This document shows, piece by piece, positions 1 to 12,250 of a DNA stretch of 64,000 nucleotides (position 1 is the stretch's first letter; each line of letters opens with the position of its first letter). Below the pieces are notes generated by a model that worked only from the letters and a program-made list of their open reading frames with translations, did not search any database and was not told the DNA's origin. Origin of the DNA: Ditylenchus dipsaci (taxonomy: Eukaryota > Nematoda > Chromadorea > Rhabditida > Anguinidae); the NCBI GenBank assembly GCA_004194705.1, contig SADC01000126.1:62001-126000 (forward strand), in the 5' to 3' direction. Position numbers and translations under genes: made by a program.

Positions 1-37
1 AAAAAACTTTTGAAAATTATAAATAGTGCTGGAATAA

Positions 38-490
38 TTAAATATTACACATTCTACTAACTAAACTGTTGTTTTCACTATCATTTTCATTAACTTTTTG
101 GGATTCTGGTTTGACTGGTTTTTTGTTGGGTTCAAAAGCAGTCTGGTTGATATTTGCTGTAGTTTCAGGACCTGAGACAGTAGTACTTGTAGATGCAGGA
201 GTAGTTTTTCTGGGCAATTGAGGACACGCAGATCCTATCTGACTATTTGCAGCAAGTTTGTAGTAGCTTACAGCCGACTTGCAATCTTGTGTCAATTTGT
301 CAAGAAGTAAAATTGTTGCATTCTGAATTGCATTTGGCTTCTTAGACAAATCAGGCCCACTGTTGTTTTTTTGTGTAATTTTTAAAGCTCAAACAAGATT
401 CGAAAATCATGTTTGGGTCCGTCTGGTCTAACCTTACCGAATCCTAAGCCTAAAAATCACAAAAAACCAACAGAGGGACCAAGGCAATAA
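38..490 (-). mobile_element. Palindromic (CCTTGGTCCC) element carrying a conserved ORF fragment, copy A
   Basis: The minus strand holds an open frame of about 100 codons (349 to 38) next to half of a CCTTGGTCCC-ended palindromic element (about 370-490). A second copy of both parts lies at 12251-12680 in the opposite orientation, so the pair flanks the first 12 kb as inverted repeats. The two peptides are about 85% identical by eye, and the differences are mostly conservative (K/E, I/V, N/S, E/D). The stretch 'DCKSAVSYYKLAA' looks like part of a Sel1/TPR-type repeat, so this may be an exon captured by a transposon. No start context or splice partner supports a complete gene. Confidence 0.5.
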
Positions 491-540
491 ATAGGCTGGA
501 AGTAACATAGTAAACATCTCATAACTATACAGTATGCTTT

Positions 541-915
541 TTAATGTCGATTCCGCAAATTTCCTTTCGCAAATATCGCTCCGCAAAAGTTATTCGTGCA
601 AATATCCCACCGCAGATATCGGTCTGCAAACGTCTTTCCGCTAATGACGGTCTACAACCATCGTCTCTGTCCGCGAATTACTTTCTGCAAATGTGCGTTG
701 CAAATGTAGGTAGAGAAAATCTATACGAAAATGTTAATCCGCAAATGACCTTCTGCGAATTTTTATCCGCAAACCTCGCGGATAAAATTCCAATTCTTTT
801 GACAATTCTCTCACTCATATTTACTTCTGTTTTAACAGGTGGTAATGCCGCGATCTGCATATCACAAGTTTTCGAGCAAAGAATACAGAATTTTTTTTTG
901 AGAATTTGCAACTGC
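541..915. repeat. Word-iterated repeat, unit near CCGCAAATNTCG
   Basis: About 370 bp made of degenerate repeats of a 10-14 nt word around 'CCGCAAATNTCG', with the complement appearing toward the right end. Open frames on both strands here are by-products of the repeat. A related block lies at 11820-12040. Confidence 0.6.
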
Positions 916-2805
916 TAATTATTAGCGATGCTTCTAAGACAGTCGACCAAGGTATCCATTGGTTATACACATTTTTGGTTGAAATGGTTTCGTGTTTCAC
1001 TCAATTTTAAATTATTTGTGATCAAAGTTAGAACGCTACTGCAATGTAACCACCTCCCCCCCCAATAGTTTAGGCTTGAACTTTGGATTAGGCTCGTAGG
1101 CTTAGGTGTATGCTCAGGGCCCATCCATTACTAACTAGGGCTTTTGTACAACTTTATTTTGAAAAATGGTGGTTTAGGTACCCTCCAAAAATTATTGTGG
1201 GGGGTATACGACAGTAGCTTCAATTTTGTTAGTCATCGATGTTTGCTTTTTTTGGATAAGCAAAAACAGGCATATTTTTTCAAGCTTACTTCAAGAGAAA
1301 AAAGATTATAAAGAAAATAGGGTATTTTCTAAGACCCTTTACCTAGTCATTTGCAGCTCAAAATAGCGGAAAATAAGATTGGCAGAGTCTTTGCAACAGC
1401 CCTGGCGAACATCTTTTTCCATGCATTGTTTTAGTGCCACATCAGCACTATAATTATATAATTTTTTATTGCTTTAGCAAGATTAAAACAAACCTGCATA
1501 CTACACCAAATTTGATAGAATTGTTTTTTGCGACATCATCAAAATCCATAGCTTCCTTATCAGCTTCTAATTTAGTCTTTTCGGCACTGCATAAGTCTTT
1601 TTTGACAATTATGCTAAATGAGCATATAAATGGTCTAGAATAAGTACCATTTTTCCCTAGCCCCCTTCTTGTTTTTTTTTCAAATTTTTTATTTTCTGTC
1701 CACGACATATGCATGGCACCATTGGCGTACCCAGGGTGCGGCTAGCCGAGCTATAAGGTTTTTTCCGTAAGGTTTTTTTTAAATAATGATTAGCCCCTTC
1801 TGTCAGGATTTTGCAGCCTTTTTAGCCCTTCTAGCCCCTCTCGTCAGGAAAAATTTTGCAATCCTGTGTACGCCTATGCATGGCATGCAACAACATCAAC
1901 TTCAGCACGACCTAAAGTCTAAACTTATATGTTTGCAATTTGTTCAAAGAATTTTTAGAAAAAGCTCCAGTACTTAATTCACTCATGATTTACAAATATT
2001 TAAAAAAGAAGAAGAGGGGGACTAAGGAAAAACTTGGCCATCCTTTTTTGTAGTATAAAGACAAACTAGTGGTCAAAACATTCAGCAGCTTCATTGAACG
2101 CTGAAAATAGCAAAAAAAATTAGTTATTTTTTATCAATAAATGTGCTGTAGAAAAACTAGGCTCAGATGTTTGTTTTAGTTGCTTGGAATTTAAAAATAG
2201 TAAAATGTAAAAAATATGAAATTCTTGTCTGGGATTTAATCCCGGTTTTTTTTTCGATCCTGGCATTGAAAAGATCCTTGGTCAGGGAATGAGACGCAAT
2301 CCCCCAAGAAATGATCCAAAATGCCACTGACAGTTCTCCCAAGAGACTGCGTAAATGTATTGCGGCCAATGGTGGTCATATTAATGAGTGAAAAAAGTGA
2401 ATACACAGACTTGTAGAGAATTTCTCTGCCTTGAAAACATATAATTTGGAATTTTTTTAACGCACTATTTTTATTTTCCAAAATGAGCCCAAAAATCTAC
2501 CAGGGACTTTTGACTCACCCGTTAAAACAAGTTTCTTAAAAAATCACACCTGTCAAGTTATCACACTTTAACAAGGTGGATGCATAAGCTTGGTGTATGA
2601 TCGTGTAAAGCTCTTCACTTTGATCTCTACAATTTTCCAGGCATTGAATCCATTGATTGACATCACGGCACAGGTCCACCCAATTGAAAGACTTTTGCCC
2701 AGCCTTGTCTTTCATCTAATTTTTTGTAATTTTCCAAGCGAAGAGTCCGAGATATGATCCTTATGGCGATATATAATAATAATATTTATTGTCTATTCTT
2801 GAATA
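916..2805. other. Intergenic; no gene recognised
   Basis: AT-rich sequence with short unsupported open frames and no splice-consistent coding pattern. A CTAGCCCCT-type word pair occurs near 1795-1850. Nothing else could be assigned. Confidence 0.4.
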
Positions 2806-3310
2806 GCATCGGTAGTGGTTGAGTTTTGTTCACTATCACGCGGGGTTCAGCCAAATGGTTGGCTGAACCCCGCGTGATCGTGAAAAATTGAAGAACTAAT
2901 CTTTGAAGTTACCATCAGCCTGTGATACATCCATTATGGTTTTTGTTAAAAAAAAATTTTGCTCAATCCTTGTTTTGTTCACACAATTTTTATTTGTATG
3001 CACTTAAGCTCGAAATGATGGCTGGGATCTAGCAAACATTTTGGCAGTAAGAGTTCGGCAAGTCAATTTACAAATTATTTAGAAAAAAGCAAAAGCAAGT
3101 CATGTGTTAGCTTTTCAAGTGACTCAACTTGCGAAACACGCTGTCCCATTACTTTTTAAATAAAAGTTGTGTGAAAAAAAAACAAGAATTTAGCAAAATT
3201 CTTTAACAGAAGCCATGATGGATATTATAGAAGTTGCAGATAGTAACTTCATAAGGCTATTTCTCAAAATTTTCACTGTCACACGGGGTCTAGCCAACCA
3301 CTCTCAGTTT
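2806..3310. repeat. Foldback repeat with perfect 19-bp hairpin
   Basis: Positions 2835-2853 and 2860-2878 form a perfect 19-bp inverted repeat with a 6-nt loop (arm ATCACGCGGGGTTCAGCCA). A diverged inverted copy of the same arm is at about 3270-3300, suggesting a foldback element about 0.5 kb long. No coding capacity. Confidence 0.55.
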
Positions 3311-3799
3311 TACAAAAATATACAATAAAACATTTATAACCTTTTTTCCTCGGAATCACACCTTGGGCACTTATATCGTTGGTCAAATCTGAAATGGTCT
3401 ACCTTGACATACTCAGGTCTGCAACAGTCCGGCTGTTCATAGCTTGTAATCCTTGGAAGTACCCTATTCTCATACAATTCCCAAGAACTACTTAAAGCTC
3501 TGTTAAATGAAGCAAGTAAAAACCATAGTACAAAAAAGTTTTGTTTTCTGTTGAAAAATAGCATCTAATAATTTCAAACCGCACAAATTTTAATGAAAAA
3601 TTATTGAGCATAAAAATGATTTAGCAAAATCATTATGAATCAGAGTATTTCCGTTGGTTTTATTAACCTTATGTGTCATTTATACTAGTTTTGTGAATGA
3701 ATATTGATAATTTTTCAAAGTATCAAAGAAGTGCAAAATATCTTTTGAATCTTCAAATTACCCTATGGCGCTGCTGCAGAATCCAGTGCAAATTTTGCC
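3311..3799. other. Intergenic; no gene recognised
   Basis: An open frame on the minus strand (3564-3334) has no family resemblance and no splice partner. Nothing else can be supported in this stretch. Confidence 0.3.
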
Positions 3800-4515
3800 T
3801 TGGTCTCCTCTTGATTTTTTCCATATTTAGCCGCGGTCCCCCTGTTGTTTTTTGGTGACACGACACTTGCGGCCCGGAAACTTGCAACTGACACTTGCGG
3901 CCGTCAATTGCGGCCCGACATTTGCGGCCGACTCTTGCGGCCCGATACTTGGTGATGAAATTTTCGATTCGATTCGTTGGCTTTTCGCCTGAGCCAAGCA
4001 CTTTTTGAGTGCTAGGCTGAAGTAATGGACGGCTGGGCCCTTGGGCCCGGTCTTGTAACAGGAGGAAAAATGCTTTTCGGGCAAAAAATAAAGATGTTGA
4101 ACATGGTTTTGAATACTGTGGCCTACCCCATAAATAACTCTGGTATGCATACATTTTTTATGCATCCAGAGTCACTTTCGAGTGATTTGTGTCTAAGGTA
4201 TAGGGTGTGCGCATCTCAACTCCAAACCCCAAGCCCCCTACGGTGGCTTGAGAGTTAGAGATGCGCTCACTTACTTACCTTAGACATGATTCCGAGAAGT
4301 ACTCTTGATCATAAAATGCATATTGAGACTCTTTTTGCCAAGTCCTATGTTGAAAAACATGGCAAAGCAGAAAAATAAGTTACTTAATATCTAGCCCCTG
4401 TATTATTGCTTTCCCCTCCCAGTACAACCCCTCAACCATTTTTAAATAGCTTTTCTGGACCTTTAAGTATCGGGCCACAAGTGTCGGCCGCAAATGTCGG
4501 GCCGCAAGTGTCGTA
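3800..4515. mobile_element. Composite foldback: TTGCGGCCGAC-word arms around a structured core
   Basis: Two arms made of iterated 'CTTGCGGCC' words (3850-3955 and, in complement, 4470-4515) surround a structured ~200-bp core at 4137-4335, also present at 19391-19590 and 35742-35952. A CCTTGGTCTCC end is seen near 3800. Open frames reported across the arms are repeat artefacts. Confidence 0.55.
4137..4335 (-). repeat. Structured hairpin repeat, copy 1
   Basis: Conserved ~200-bp unit. Read on the minus strand, a 5' arm with GTCTAAGGTAAGT and GCGCATCTCT pairs with a distal GAGATGCGCACAC...CCTTAGAC arm. The loop carries a second stem (here CAAGCC/GGCTTG). A small TCACTCGAAAGTGA hairpin follows. 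Compare copies at 19391 and 35742. Confidence 0.6.
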
Positions 4516-4828
4516 TAACCGTTTTTTTTAATGTTATCATGGTCATTGAGTAGGTTAATCACTTAATCACCATGACTCATGGTGATTCTACACCGCATTC
4601 TACACTAGCACCCAAATACTTAGCCTACTCACTCTACTAATTCCCCACGGCAGTTTATTTTCAGCCCTTGAAAATTTGCGAAAAATTTGGTTTGACTTTG
4701 AAATTGTTTGATGTTTAACCAAAAAACTAAAAAATGCAATCACAAATATTTCGATTAACATCATGACGTTTTTTCTCGGCAACCTGGCGCCTAATTGCTA
4801 AATTTGAATTTTCTACCTTATTTCAACA

Positions 4829-5656
4829 TACCGTATTTCCTCTAATTGCCGCCCCGGGCGCTTATTTTTCGATCATAAATTTGAAGTAATTTACCACTTC
4901 AACAATGAAAGTTTTTGTCCTATTTTCAAAAAAATTTATGATTTTTGGCAGAATTTTCAGGCCAATTGTTTGTCCAGGGCAGCCAAATTAAAGGGTGGGG
5001 AAACTTAATATCCGCACCACGTAGGTTACAGGTTCGACTACCACCGGCTGCACACCATTTATTTTATTAACAATTTCGTGTAAAAATCATCCTCGGGCTC
5101 TTGACTATCCGACAAGATCATCAACGCAGGGGTTCACACCTAGTGTAGCTTATTCGCATGCTAAAAAATAGGCTAGAGCTCCGATAATCGATGGTTTCGA
5201 GGGTTTTCTTCTACTGCTTTGATTGATATTTCTGCATTTTTTTGGACAAGTCACACGTTTCATACACAGGAATAAAGCCAAGATCATGAGATTTCATTTA
5301 AGCTATCATACAAGGTAGAAGGTAATAATTTGTTAGAGCTAATGTTTTAAAAACTTTTACTGATGTCCAATTCAATACCAGCCAGTCATGTGCATGAAAT
5401 CTCCAAATTACAGCATTTGCTGACAGTGAAGCTGAAAATGGTCGCAATTGATTGCTTGATTGATAATCCGATTGAGGATTTCATCGAATAAAACATGATT
5501 CAATGCCTTTTTTAATTTTAGCTCTAACTTTATACAAACCTTTTATCTGTAAGATAGCTCAAATGAAAGCTGAGGGTGTTAGCTACATTTTGACACCAAT
5601 CTTGTAAATAAAAAGAAAAAAAATAAGGTCTGCAGCCAATTAGAGGAAATACGGTA
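4829..5656. mobile_element. TACCGTATT-ended element (pogo-type MITE)
   Basis: Terminal inverted repeats TACCGTATTTCCTCTAATTG at 4829 and CAATTAGAGGAAATACGGTA ending at 5656. TA lies at both ends. The interior is non-coding and contains the tRNA-like B-box segment at 5015-5060. Shares its end type with 5828-5985, 8108-8622, 58711-59516 and 59638-59886. Confidence 0.75.
5015..5060 (+). repeat. tRNA-like B-box segment (possible SINE fragment)
   Basis: Contains ACAGGTTCGACTACC followed by ACCGGCTGCACACC, close to the RNA polymerase III B box GGTTCGANNCC. The same context occurs at 8885-8910 (minus) and 57448-57475 (plus). No A box or full tRNA fold was found. Confidence 0.4.
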
Positions 5657-5827
5657 CCTTAATTTTAGTTTTTACATTATTATGTAGGCTGAATCTCAGC
5701 TTGCCAATAAAATATAATACTCAGCTGTATAATTATAAAATTAAGAGATTTGCGTAATTAGATGGACGAACCTGATACAGAAAAAATCACTTTCTTGTAA
5801 ATCTTCGAATTCATTGAATGATACAGC

Positions 5828-5985
5828 TACCGTAAATCCTCTAATAGAGCCCCGGGGGCTTTATTTTTCAATCCCTGAAAAATCTTGAAATTGTCAATCA
5901 AAAATGGTGCTAACTCTGAAACTCTAGTCAAATATCGAGGGGGGGCTCTATTAGAGAGGGGGGCTCTATTAGAGGATTTACGGTA
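5828..5985. mobile_element. TACCGTAAATCC-ended small MITE
   Basis: 158-bp element with ends TACCGTAAATCCTCTAATAG and the exact complement CTATTAGAGGATTTACGGTA. The interior repeats GGGGGCTCTATTAGAG. No coding capacity. Confidence 0.75.
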
Positions 5986-6919
5986 AGTGTTGTTGTTCAT
6001 CAGAAAGCTGAGATAAAGAGATACACGCTGATGTAAAAAAGAAATAAATTCATACTTATTTATGTTAAAATAAGGTAAAAATTTCCAATTTAAAACTTTT
6101 TTACGACAAAAAGACGCCAGATTTACGACAAAAGGCGTTAAAACTTCTACCCATGCATCACAAATTAAGAAAACGGGGGAAAATAGATTTGCGAAATATT
6201 GTCTCTAGGCTCAGATAAGTTAAGTGCATTACCATATGATGGGGTTTTCGTGTAATGAATACAGTAGCAACAACATCTCAAGAGCTAAATTTTTTTGTAA
6301 TTTAGAAAGTGTTTCGAAATGTTTCTTTCATGTTGTTGAGCAGAAAAAATAAATTTAGGTAATAATTTTGACCCGTTTTTCAAAAAATCTGATTATAGGG
6401 GTGGGATGGACTGAAAATCTTCCCTGTTTTTACCGCCTTGAACCGCTCGGTCAAACTTGACCAGGCTATTAGAAAAAATACGGTAATTGAACTTGCCACA
6501 TGAAATAAAAATTATTCCTTTGAATCTAGTTTACTAGAGCTTGTGAATGCCAATTGCCTGGCATGCTCTTCAAGCAAACGGTCACTTTTCTATCGTTTTC
6601 AATCGATACTGTAGTCTAGGCCATGTATACGATACTATTATTTCTTTAGTTTAACCAAGCTCAATGTGTTATATCTCATAGTTAAGATAAGACAAATCTT
6701 AAAAATTGATATCACTTGGAAGATACAGTAGTTTTAACAATAATTTATTAAAATATGCTTACGATATTTTGCTTTCTACTACGGTCTGAGTCATCATCTC
6801 AATTTTAAGACATTGTTGTGGGATTTTATAAACTGAAAGTTCTCAGGGTTACGGTATATTTTAAGCTTTTAGGGCTGAAAAGGCTGAGATGTACAATTTG
6901 GTACTGTAGAATTTGGATA
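5986..6919. other. Intergenic; element end only
   Basis: No gene recognised. A single TACCGTATT-type end (complement) lies at about 6465-6485, the remnant of another element. Confidence 0.35.
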
Positions 6920-7110
6920 CACAGTCGAACCTCTCTATAACGGCACCTCTGAATAACGTCGCCTTTTCTATAACGGCACTCTAAGCTTCATTTGGTTGGT
7001 CCATAAAGAAAGTAAAGGAATTAGACCTTTTCTAACAGGCACCTCTCTATAACGGCACGTTGGACGTAGTCCCAACCAATAAAAATTCCTCTATGTAACG
7101 GCACACTTTT
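6920..7110. mobile_element. pogo/Tigger-like MITE end
   Basis: Begins ACAGTCGAACCTCTCTATAACGG at about 6921 and iterates TATAACGGCAC several times to about 7110. This is the usual look of pogo/Tigger termini. The matching right end was not clear. Confidence 0.55.
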
Positions 7111-7261
7111 TTTGCATATGTTTGAAGGCTAATATGTTCGAATAACTTAACCTGTCACTTGTATTGCCGCAAAAGCAGCCCTGAATCGACTCCATAGCAG
7201 AAAAAGATATTTATGCAAATAATTATATTTTATGGTTGAAAGGCTTAGAGGGTCTCTAGCC

Positions 7262-7480
7262 CCATCCCTTAATGGCGGTATTTTTCGCCTTGGTCCCCAT
7301 GTTCTTTTTTTGTAAACTTTATGCTTACACACTTTTCTTAGGCAAGGGTAGGCCAGCGTATATTAAGACAAACTCAAGCATATCTTAGACTCATGTTTGA
7401 GTCTGTCCTAACATTCGCTGGCTAACTCTTGCTAAACCTAAAAATAACAAAAAAAACAGAGGGAGGAGGGGCAAGGCGAA
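7262..7480. mobile_element. CCTTGGTCCC palindromic MITE
   Basis: Near-palindrome: left end GCCTTGGTCCCCATGTT, inner arm AGGCCAGCGTATNTTA...AACTCAAGCAT, centre near 7390, right arm CATGTTTGAGTCTGTCCTAAC and a GGGGCAAGGCG end. Members of the same family occur at 10715-10915, 12251-12380, 36800-37350 (interrupted), 54485-54580 and 62811-63090. Confidence 0.65.
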
Positions 7481-7770
7481 ACCGCACCTAACTGCCACCT
7501 TTCCCGATAAAGAGATATTGCCAGGGTTTCCTAATATCGCATGGACACTTGTAAGAATTATGACTGTCGACAAGAAGAAATATATCTGCTTTTACTTGCT
7601 TAATTCTCTTTGAGAAAAAATTAAATTACAAATAGTAAGTGTTAGTAAAGCTAAAAAGTGAAAAAATATAAAATATAGTTTTATAACTGCAAAACAATTC
7701 ATAGAATTTAATACAGTCTGTACGGATTTTATGTGCAGAATTTTGTAGCAATCAAAAATCGGCTGCTGAA

Positions 7771-10700
7771 ATGGATGAGGAACAAGTATTTGAGTATTCT
7801 GACGAGATCGGTGATTATTTTGTTGAGGTTTGACTTTTTGAAAAAAAATGAAATTGTTTTTTTAATTGATAAAACCGTGTTTTGCAGAATTTTCCAGAGG
7901 AAGAAGAAATGGACCCCAATATGATGCTAAAAGAAAGTTTTCATGAGGTAGAAGAAGGAATCGGCATTCTTAGAAAACCCAGATCTGTACATCAGTGTAA
8001 TGAATGCAACAAAATTTTTGTCTCTTTCAAGGGTAATTTTTTTATTGTTGAACAAAAATGCCTACGCTCTACCGGATGTTTTGAAAATTATTGATATTTT
8101 TAAAACAAATACCGTATAACCTCTATTAAACGGGCATGCCCGTTTAATTTTCAACCCCTAAAAAATCGAAAAAAAAATATTTTGATTTTGAGATTTTTGG
8201 GTACCGTATATTCTCGATTAGAACGCCCCTCTCTAATAGAAGGCCCTTCTTGAGGACCTATATATCAGCATAGAAAAAGAAATTCGCAAATCTGTTTTTG
8301 GCGTTTTCTTAGTTAGCACGAGCTCACCTGATTCCACTTTTAAAATTTTAGTTGAGCACCCAAAAATCTCAAAATCGAAATATTTTTTTTCCGACTTTTT
8401 TAGGGTTGAAAAATAGAAGGCCCGGGCCTTTCTAATAGAGAATATACGGTACTCAAAAAAATCTAAAAAGCGGAATCAACTAAGATCGAGGTGATCAAGA
8501 AAACGCGAAAAACAGATTTGCCAAAAATTTTTTTTGCGCTGAGATATAGGTCCTTGAGGGTGCCCGTTTATTAGAGGGTGTCCGTTTATTGGAGGGTGTT
8601 CGTTTAATAGAGGTTTTACGGTAAGTCTTGTAGCTTTTAGAGAACAGGTGTTTTTTGAAAAAATGCCTTGAAAGTTTTTTTGGGGGTTGTTGTTATATTG
8701 CAATTTTTATATAATTTTAATTCCAAAAACGACGGTTTCGACGGTCATTTGCATTGAATCGCAAAATTAAGGTAGGTTCTGACAGTAAAGCAGTGCAAGA
8801 AATAATTCAAATCCTCTACTTGATAGTTTTTATGCCTTAGCAGTCAGTGAACACACCAAAAGTGAAGTCAAAAATAGGGTGTGCACCCAGCAGTACTCGA
8901 ACCTGTCGCCTATAAAGTCACCCGTTTAAATTCAAAAATGACTTGCTCCTCCTGTAGTTTTTCAATTCTTTATCCTTGTTATCCAAACGTTTTGGCCTAC
9001 GGGCCCGAGATCTTAACATATTTGATTTAAAGTCGCTTACTGACTTTCCAATGAGACCAAACTTCCCGAGCGAGTGAAAAACGAGCTCGCAATTTTTTTT
9101 TGCGAATAAAATCGCACTTTGACAAAAATGACTACACGTTCATCAAACACAACCTTCTGCTGGAATACAGTGGGCGCTCGATATAACGTCCCGAAAAAAA
9201 TTCTTATTTTGGCCAGACTACAGCGTATTCTCGAAAAAACTACGCTCGATATAACGTCCGCTCGTTATAACGTCTCATTTTGGCCGGTCCCTTTAGGGAC
9301 GTTATTTCGAGCGTCGACTGTATGCCGATCTCTTCAAAATTACGGGAGTGGAACAAGAATCTGAAAAAACATAAATTCCATGAACAGATGAAACTAACCC
9401 CATTGATGATGAATTAAATTTGTTTTTGAATGACTTTGATTGAACTGTTATGGTTGCTCAATAAATATTTTCAGCGGCTGAGGGTTGAATATTTTCAGGC
9501 ATGTTACACATAATGTTACACACTGTTTCGACTAATTAGTCGAAATATCATAAGAATCTCATAAGGAGAAGAAATAAGGTCAAAAATTTTCAAAAAGTCG
9601 AAGTTACTGTGTAACAGCCCTGAACATTTTCAATTTCCACGGTTTTCGCGGAATTCTGTGTAATCCCACGTGGAATTATACGATTGACAATTCCAAGTGG
9701 AAAGTAACAACCCTAGTGAAATCGAACTTTGACGAAAAATGACTAAATGTCCTTTATTTTAAAATTCGAGTTCCGAGCCCTGACATATTATAATCTTTAA
9801 AGGTTTTTACAGTTCATATTTAAGGACTTCAACAGCATGCCATAATTCACACAGACCAAAAGCCTTTTGCTTGTGACGTATGCGGCAAAGCTTTCCGGTT
9901 CAAGTCCAATTTATTCGAGCACAGGTCAGTGCACTCTGGCCTCATTCCGCATGCATGTCCTAGATGTGACAAGACGTGTCGGTTAAAAGGCAACCTCAAA
10001 AAACACCTCAAAACTCATGTACAGTCTAAAGCTGAGCTGGATGAGGCTTGGAAGCCCTTTGCCAGGTAACAAACTAAAAAAAAACCCTCAAAATTCTAAT
10101 CAAATTTAAATTTGAGTAATCGAAGACTACCAGCCGACATTCCACAAGATGCAATAATAGTTAGGAGCACAGGTGAGCCCTCTTCCCTATTCACACCACC
10201 CAGCAGACCACGGAAGAGAAAGCTAGGCCTGGGGACTGACTCCAAGATTTGGGTGGAGAAGATCAAGAGAGGAGATATTTTGCCATGCGCTCCAATCAAC
10301 GAAAAAGTAATTCCTGGCTAGTTAAGGATTGTTTAAGCATTCTTGGTTTCAGATGCGTAGACTAGCAGACCTTATCAAGAGTGTAGAAGAAAACGGTAGT
10401 CCTCTAGAAGATCTATTCATGCTAGCAAGAGCACTACCATTCGAACGCTTTGACTGCCCTCTTTGCAAATCAGTGTTTATGTCTAGGATGGAGTGCTCCG
10501 AACACCTAGAGACTGAGCACCCGATGGCCACGTTGCATAGCCCCTGTTTTGTGAGGTATATATATATTCATTACATTCAAGAAAACAGCTGAATTTTTTT
10601 CTAAAAAATGTTATTATTTCTGCTTTTTCAAAGATGTAAAAGACAACCTATAAAGTTATTTCAGCCAAAAAAATTCTCTGTTCACTAAATATAACTCGGC

Positions 10701-11586
10701 AATATACAATTATCGGGTGCTTTTTTGTCTTGGTCCCCCTTGTTGATTTTTTTCTGATTTTTAGACTAAGGCTTGGTCAGCGTATTTTAGGACGTGATCG
10801 AACATATCTTAGATTTATCTTTGATTACTTCCTAACATACGCTAGCCAACTCTTGCATAATCTTTAGTCTAAAAAATCAGAAAAAAATCAAAAAGGGGGA
10901 CCAAAGCAAAAAACTCATCTGATCAAAAAATACAGGGTGCGGCAAATATGCCGCCGGTTTTGATTTGGCCATAACTTTTTAAATTTTCATTGTTTTCACA
11001 AAATCGCAAAAGTGTTAGCCACGTTTTAGCTAGCCCTTATACTACTAAAAAAATGATCAAATAAAAAACAAAGAAAATTTTGATTGCTGAAAACAATAAA
11101 AAGGCAAAAGTAAAAGCAGTCAACGAAAAACAAAAACTTAATTGGAACACGACATGTATGCTAGCGTCCTCTTGTATATGCTCTCCTCTATCGAATAAAA
11201 AAGATCATATCAAATATCATATCATATCCTTAAAAAAGTTATGGCCAAATCAAAACTGGTGGCGAATTCGTCTCACTCTGTAGGGTATGAAGCTCAATTT
11301 TACTTACAAATGTCATTTTTTCTAGATTTGCCTAAAGTCATTTGCCGACAAAAAGTCAATGGAGCAACACGAGAGCTATCACAAAAGGGTTCAGTTGTTG
11401 ATTGAGCATAGTCATTTACAGGTATTTGCTATATTCTTTTATCTCATCAACCAATAACCGATCTATTTGCAGATTGTTGAGCCGAAATCCTGCTCCCACA
11501 TGCAGGGTATGATGATGAGGAGGGGGTGGATGCTAGTGTGGTTATTTGACCACAAACTATTTGCTTGTTTTGTTGTATTAATCTAA
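7771..11586 (+). CDS. C2H2 zinc-finger protein, five fingers, seven exons
   Basis: Predicted nuclear DNA-binding protein of 346 residues. Exons: 7771-7827, 7888-8032, 9825-10065, 10117-10306, 10353-10550, 11326-11421, 11473-11586. All junctions are GT-AG and the summed length is an exact multiple of three. The start ATG gives MDEEQVFEYSDEI, an acidic N-terminus. Five C2H2 fingers can be read: CNEC...H-x3-H (split by intron 2), CDVC...H-x3-H, CPRC...H-x3-H, CPLC...H-x4-H and CFIC...H-x3-H (split by intron 5); all have 12 residues between the second Cys and the first His. A basic segment (RPRKRK) precedes finger 4. The two fingers rejoined exactly by splicing strongly support the model. Introns 2 and 5 are large because they contain transposons. 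AATAAA lies at 11695. The DNA target is unknown. No frame breaks, unlike the neighbouring conserved genes. Confidence 0.88.
8108..8622. mobile_element. Nested TACCGTAT-ended MITEs inside zinc-finger intron 2
   Basis: Outer element: TACCGTATAACCTCTATTAAACGGG at 8109 to its complement ending near 8622. A second element with ends TACCGTATATTCTCGATTAG (8201) and its complement (8452) lies inside it. Both lack coding capacity. Confidence 0.7.
8870..9110 (-). repeat. B-box repeat and downstream shared segment
   Basis: The minus strand contains GGTTCGAGTACTGCTGGGTGCAC. The adjoining ~180 bp, with CCGAGAT, AAAGTCGC and CCAATGAGACC words, also occurs beside the copy at 57660-57830. Probably one composite repeat family. 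Confidence 0.45.
9163..9328. mobile_element. pogo/Tigger-like MITE in zinc-finger intron 2
   Basis: Ends TACAGTGGGCGCTCGATATAACG and CGTTATTTCGAGCGTCGACTGTA with TA at both ends. The interior repeats CTCGATATAACGTC. Short and non-coding. Confidence 0.65.
10715..10915. mobile_element. CCTTGGTCCC palindromic MITE in zinc-finger intron 5
   Basis: TCTTGGTCCCCCTTGTTGAT at the left, complement GGGGGACCAAAGC at the right, centre near 10815. Member of the family described at 7262. Confidence 0.65.
10932..11285. mobile_element. TIR element with ~45-bp ends in zinc-finger intron 5
   Basis: Left end ACAGGGTGCGGCAAATATGC, then CGGTTTTGATTTGGCCATAA. The complement at the right is AAGTTATGGCCAAATCAAAA ending CTCTGTAGGG at 11284. 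A related element occupies 17632-18235. No transposase. Confidence 0.6.
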
Positions 11587-11819
11587 ACTGCTTATTATTG
11601 TAGTTGTTTTGGTGTGTGTTTGTGTGTGAGAGTGAGTAACAATGAGTGTTTGACTAGATAATTAATGTTTTTGTTGCTTATAAAATGTGCATAAAATAAA
11701 TTTAACAATTTATATCACCTTCTAGACTCCAACCATGTCTTTAACTCTCTCAAAATAGAGAAGATACCTAAGCCCGTAGTAAAGGAGGACAGCATCCACA
11801 ACGACAACATCATGCCGCT

Positions 11820-12040
11820 TATGACGTTCTGCAACTGTTATTTCCGCGAATATCGCATCTGAAAATGTCGCTTTCCCTGATTTATTAATTAAAGTCATTC
11901 CGTTAAATCCCTTCTGATTTAGGCCTACAAATGTCGTTTCGCAAAAGTCTTGCCGCTAATGAAGGTCCACAAAAGTTGTATCCGCAAAAATAAGTCCGCA
12001 AAAGTCGTATTTGCAAATGTTCATCCGTAGATCACGCCAT
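11820..12040. repeat. Word-iterated repeat, unit near CCGCAAAAGTCG
   Basis: Degenerate tandem of a ~12-nt word (CCGCAAAAGT/GTCGTATT), like the block at 541-915. No gene. Confidence 0.55.
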
Positions 12041-12250
12041 GCCGTATTTTTTATTAGACACATGTACTTCTAGCCGTACTAGGGAAGTCGATAAGGAAAT
12101 TTTTTCAAACAGGATAATCTGGAAGCCTGATTTAAACCCATGTTGTATCATAAAAATTCGACATAATCTAATATAGTATGTCTGCCAATGGACTTTTATT
12201 AAACGAGATACGGTACCCAAGGATTTGTGGCTCTATTACTCACTTTGGCT

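Noticed and set aside
5015..5060. Functional tRNA gene
   Set aside because: Only a B-box-like segment; no A box, acceptor stem or anticodon arm.
10112..10321. Stand-alone gene
   Set aside because: It is exon 4 of the zinc-finger gene; it lacks its own ATG and splices in frame to both neighbours.
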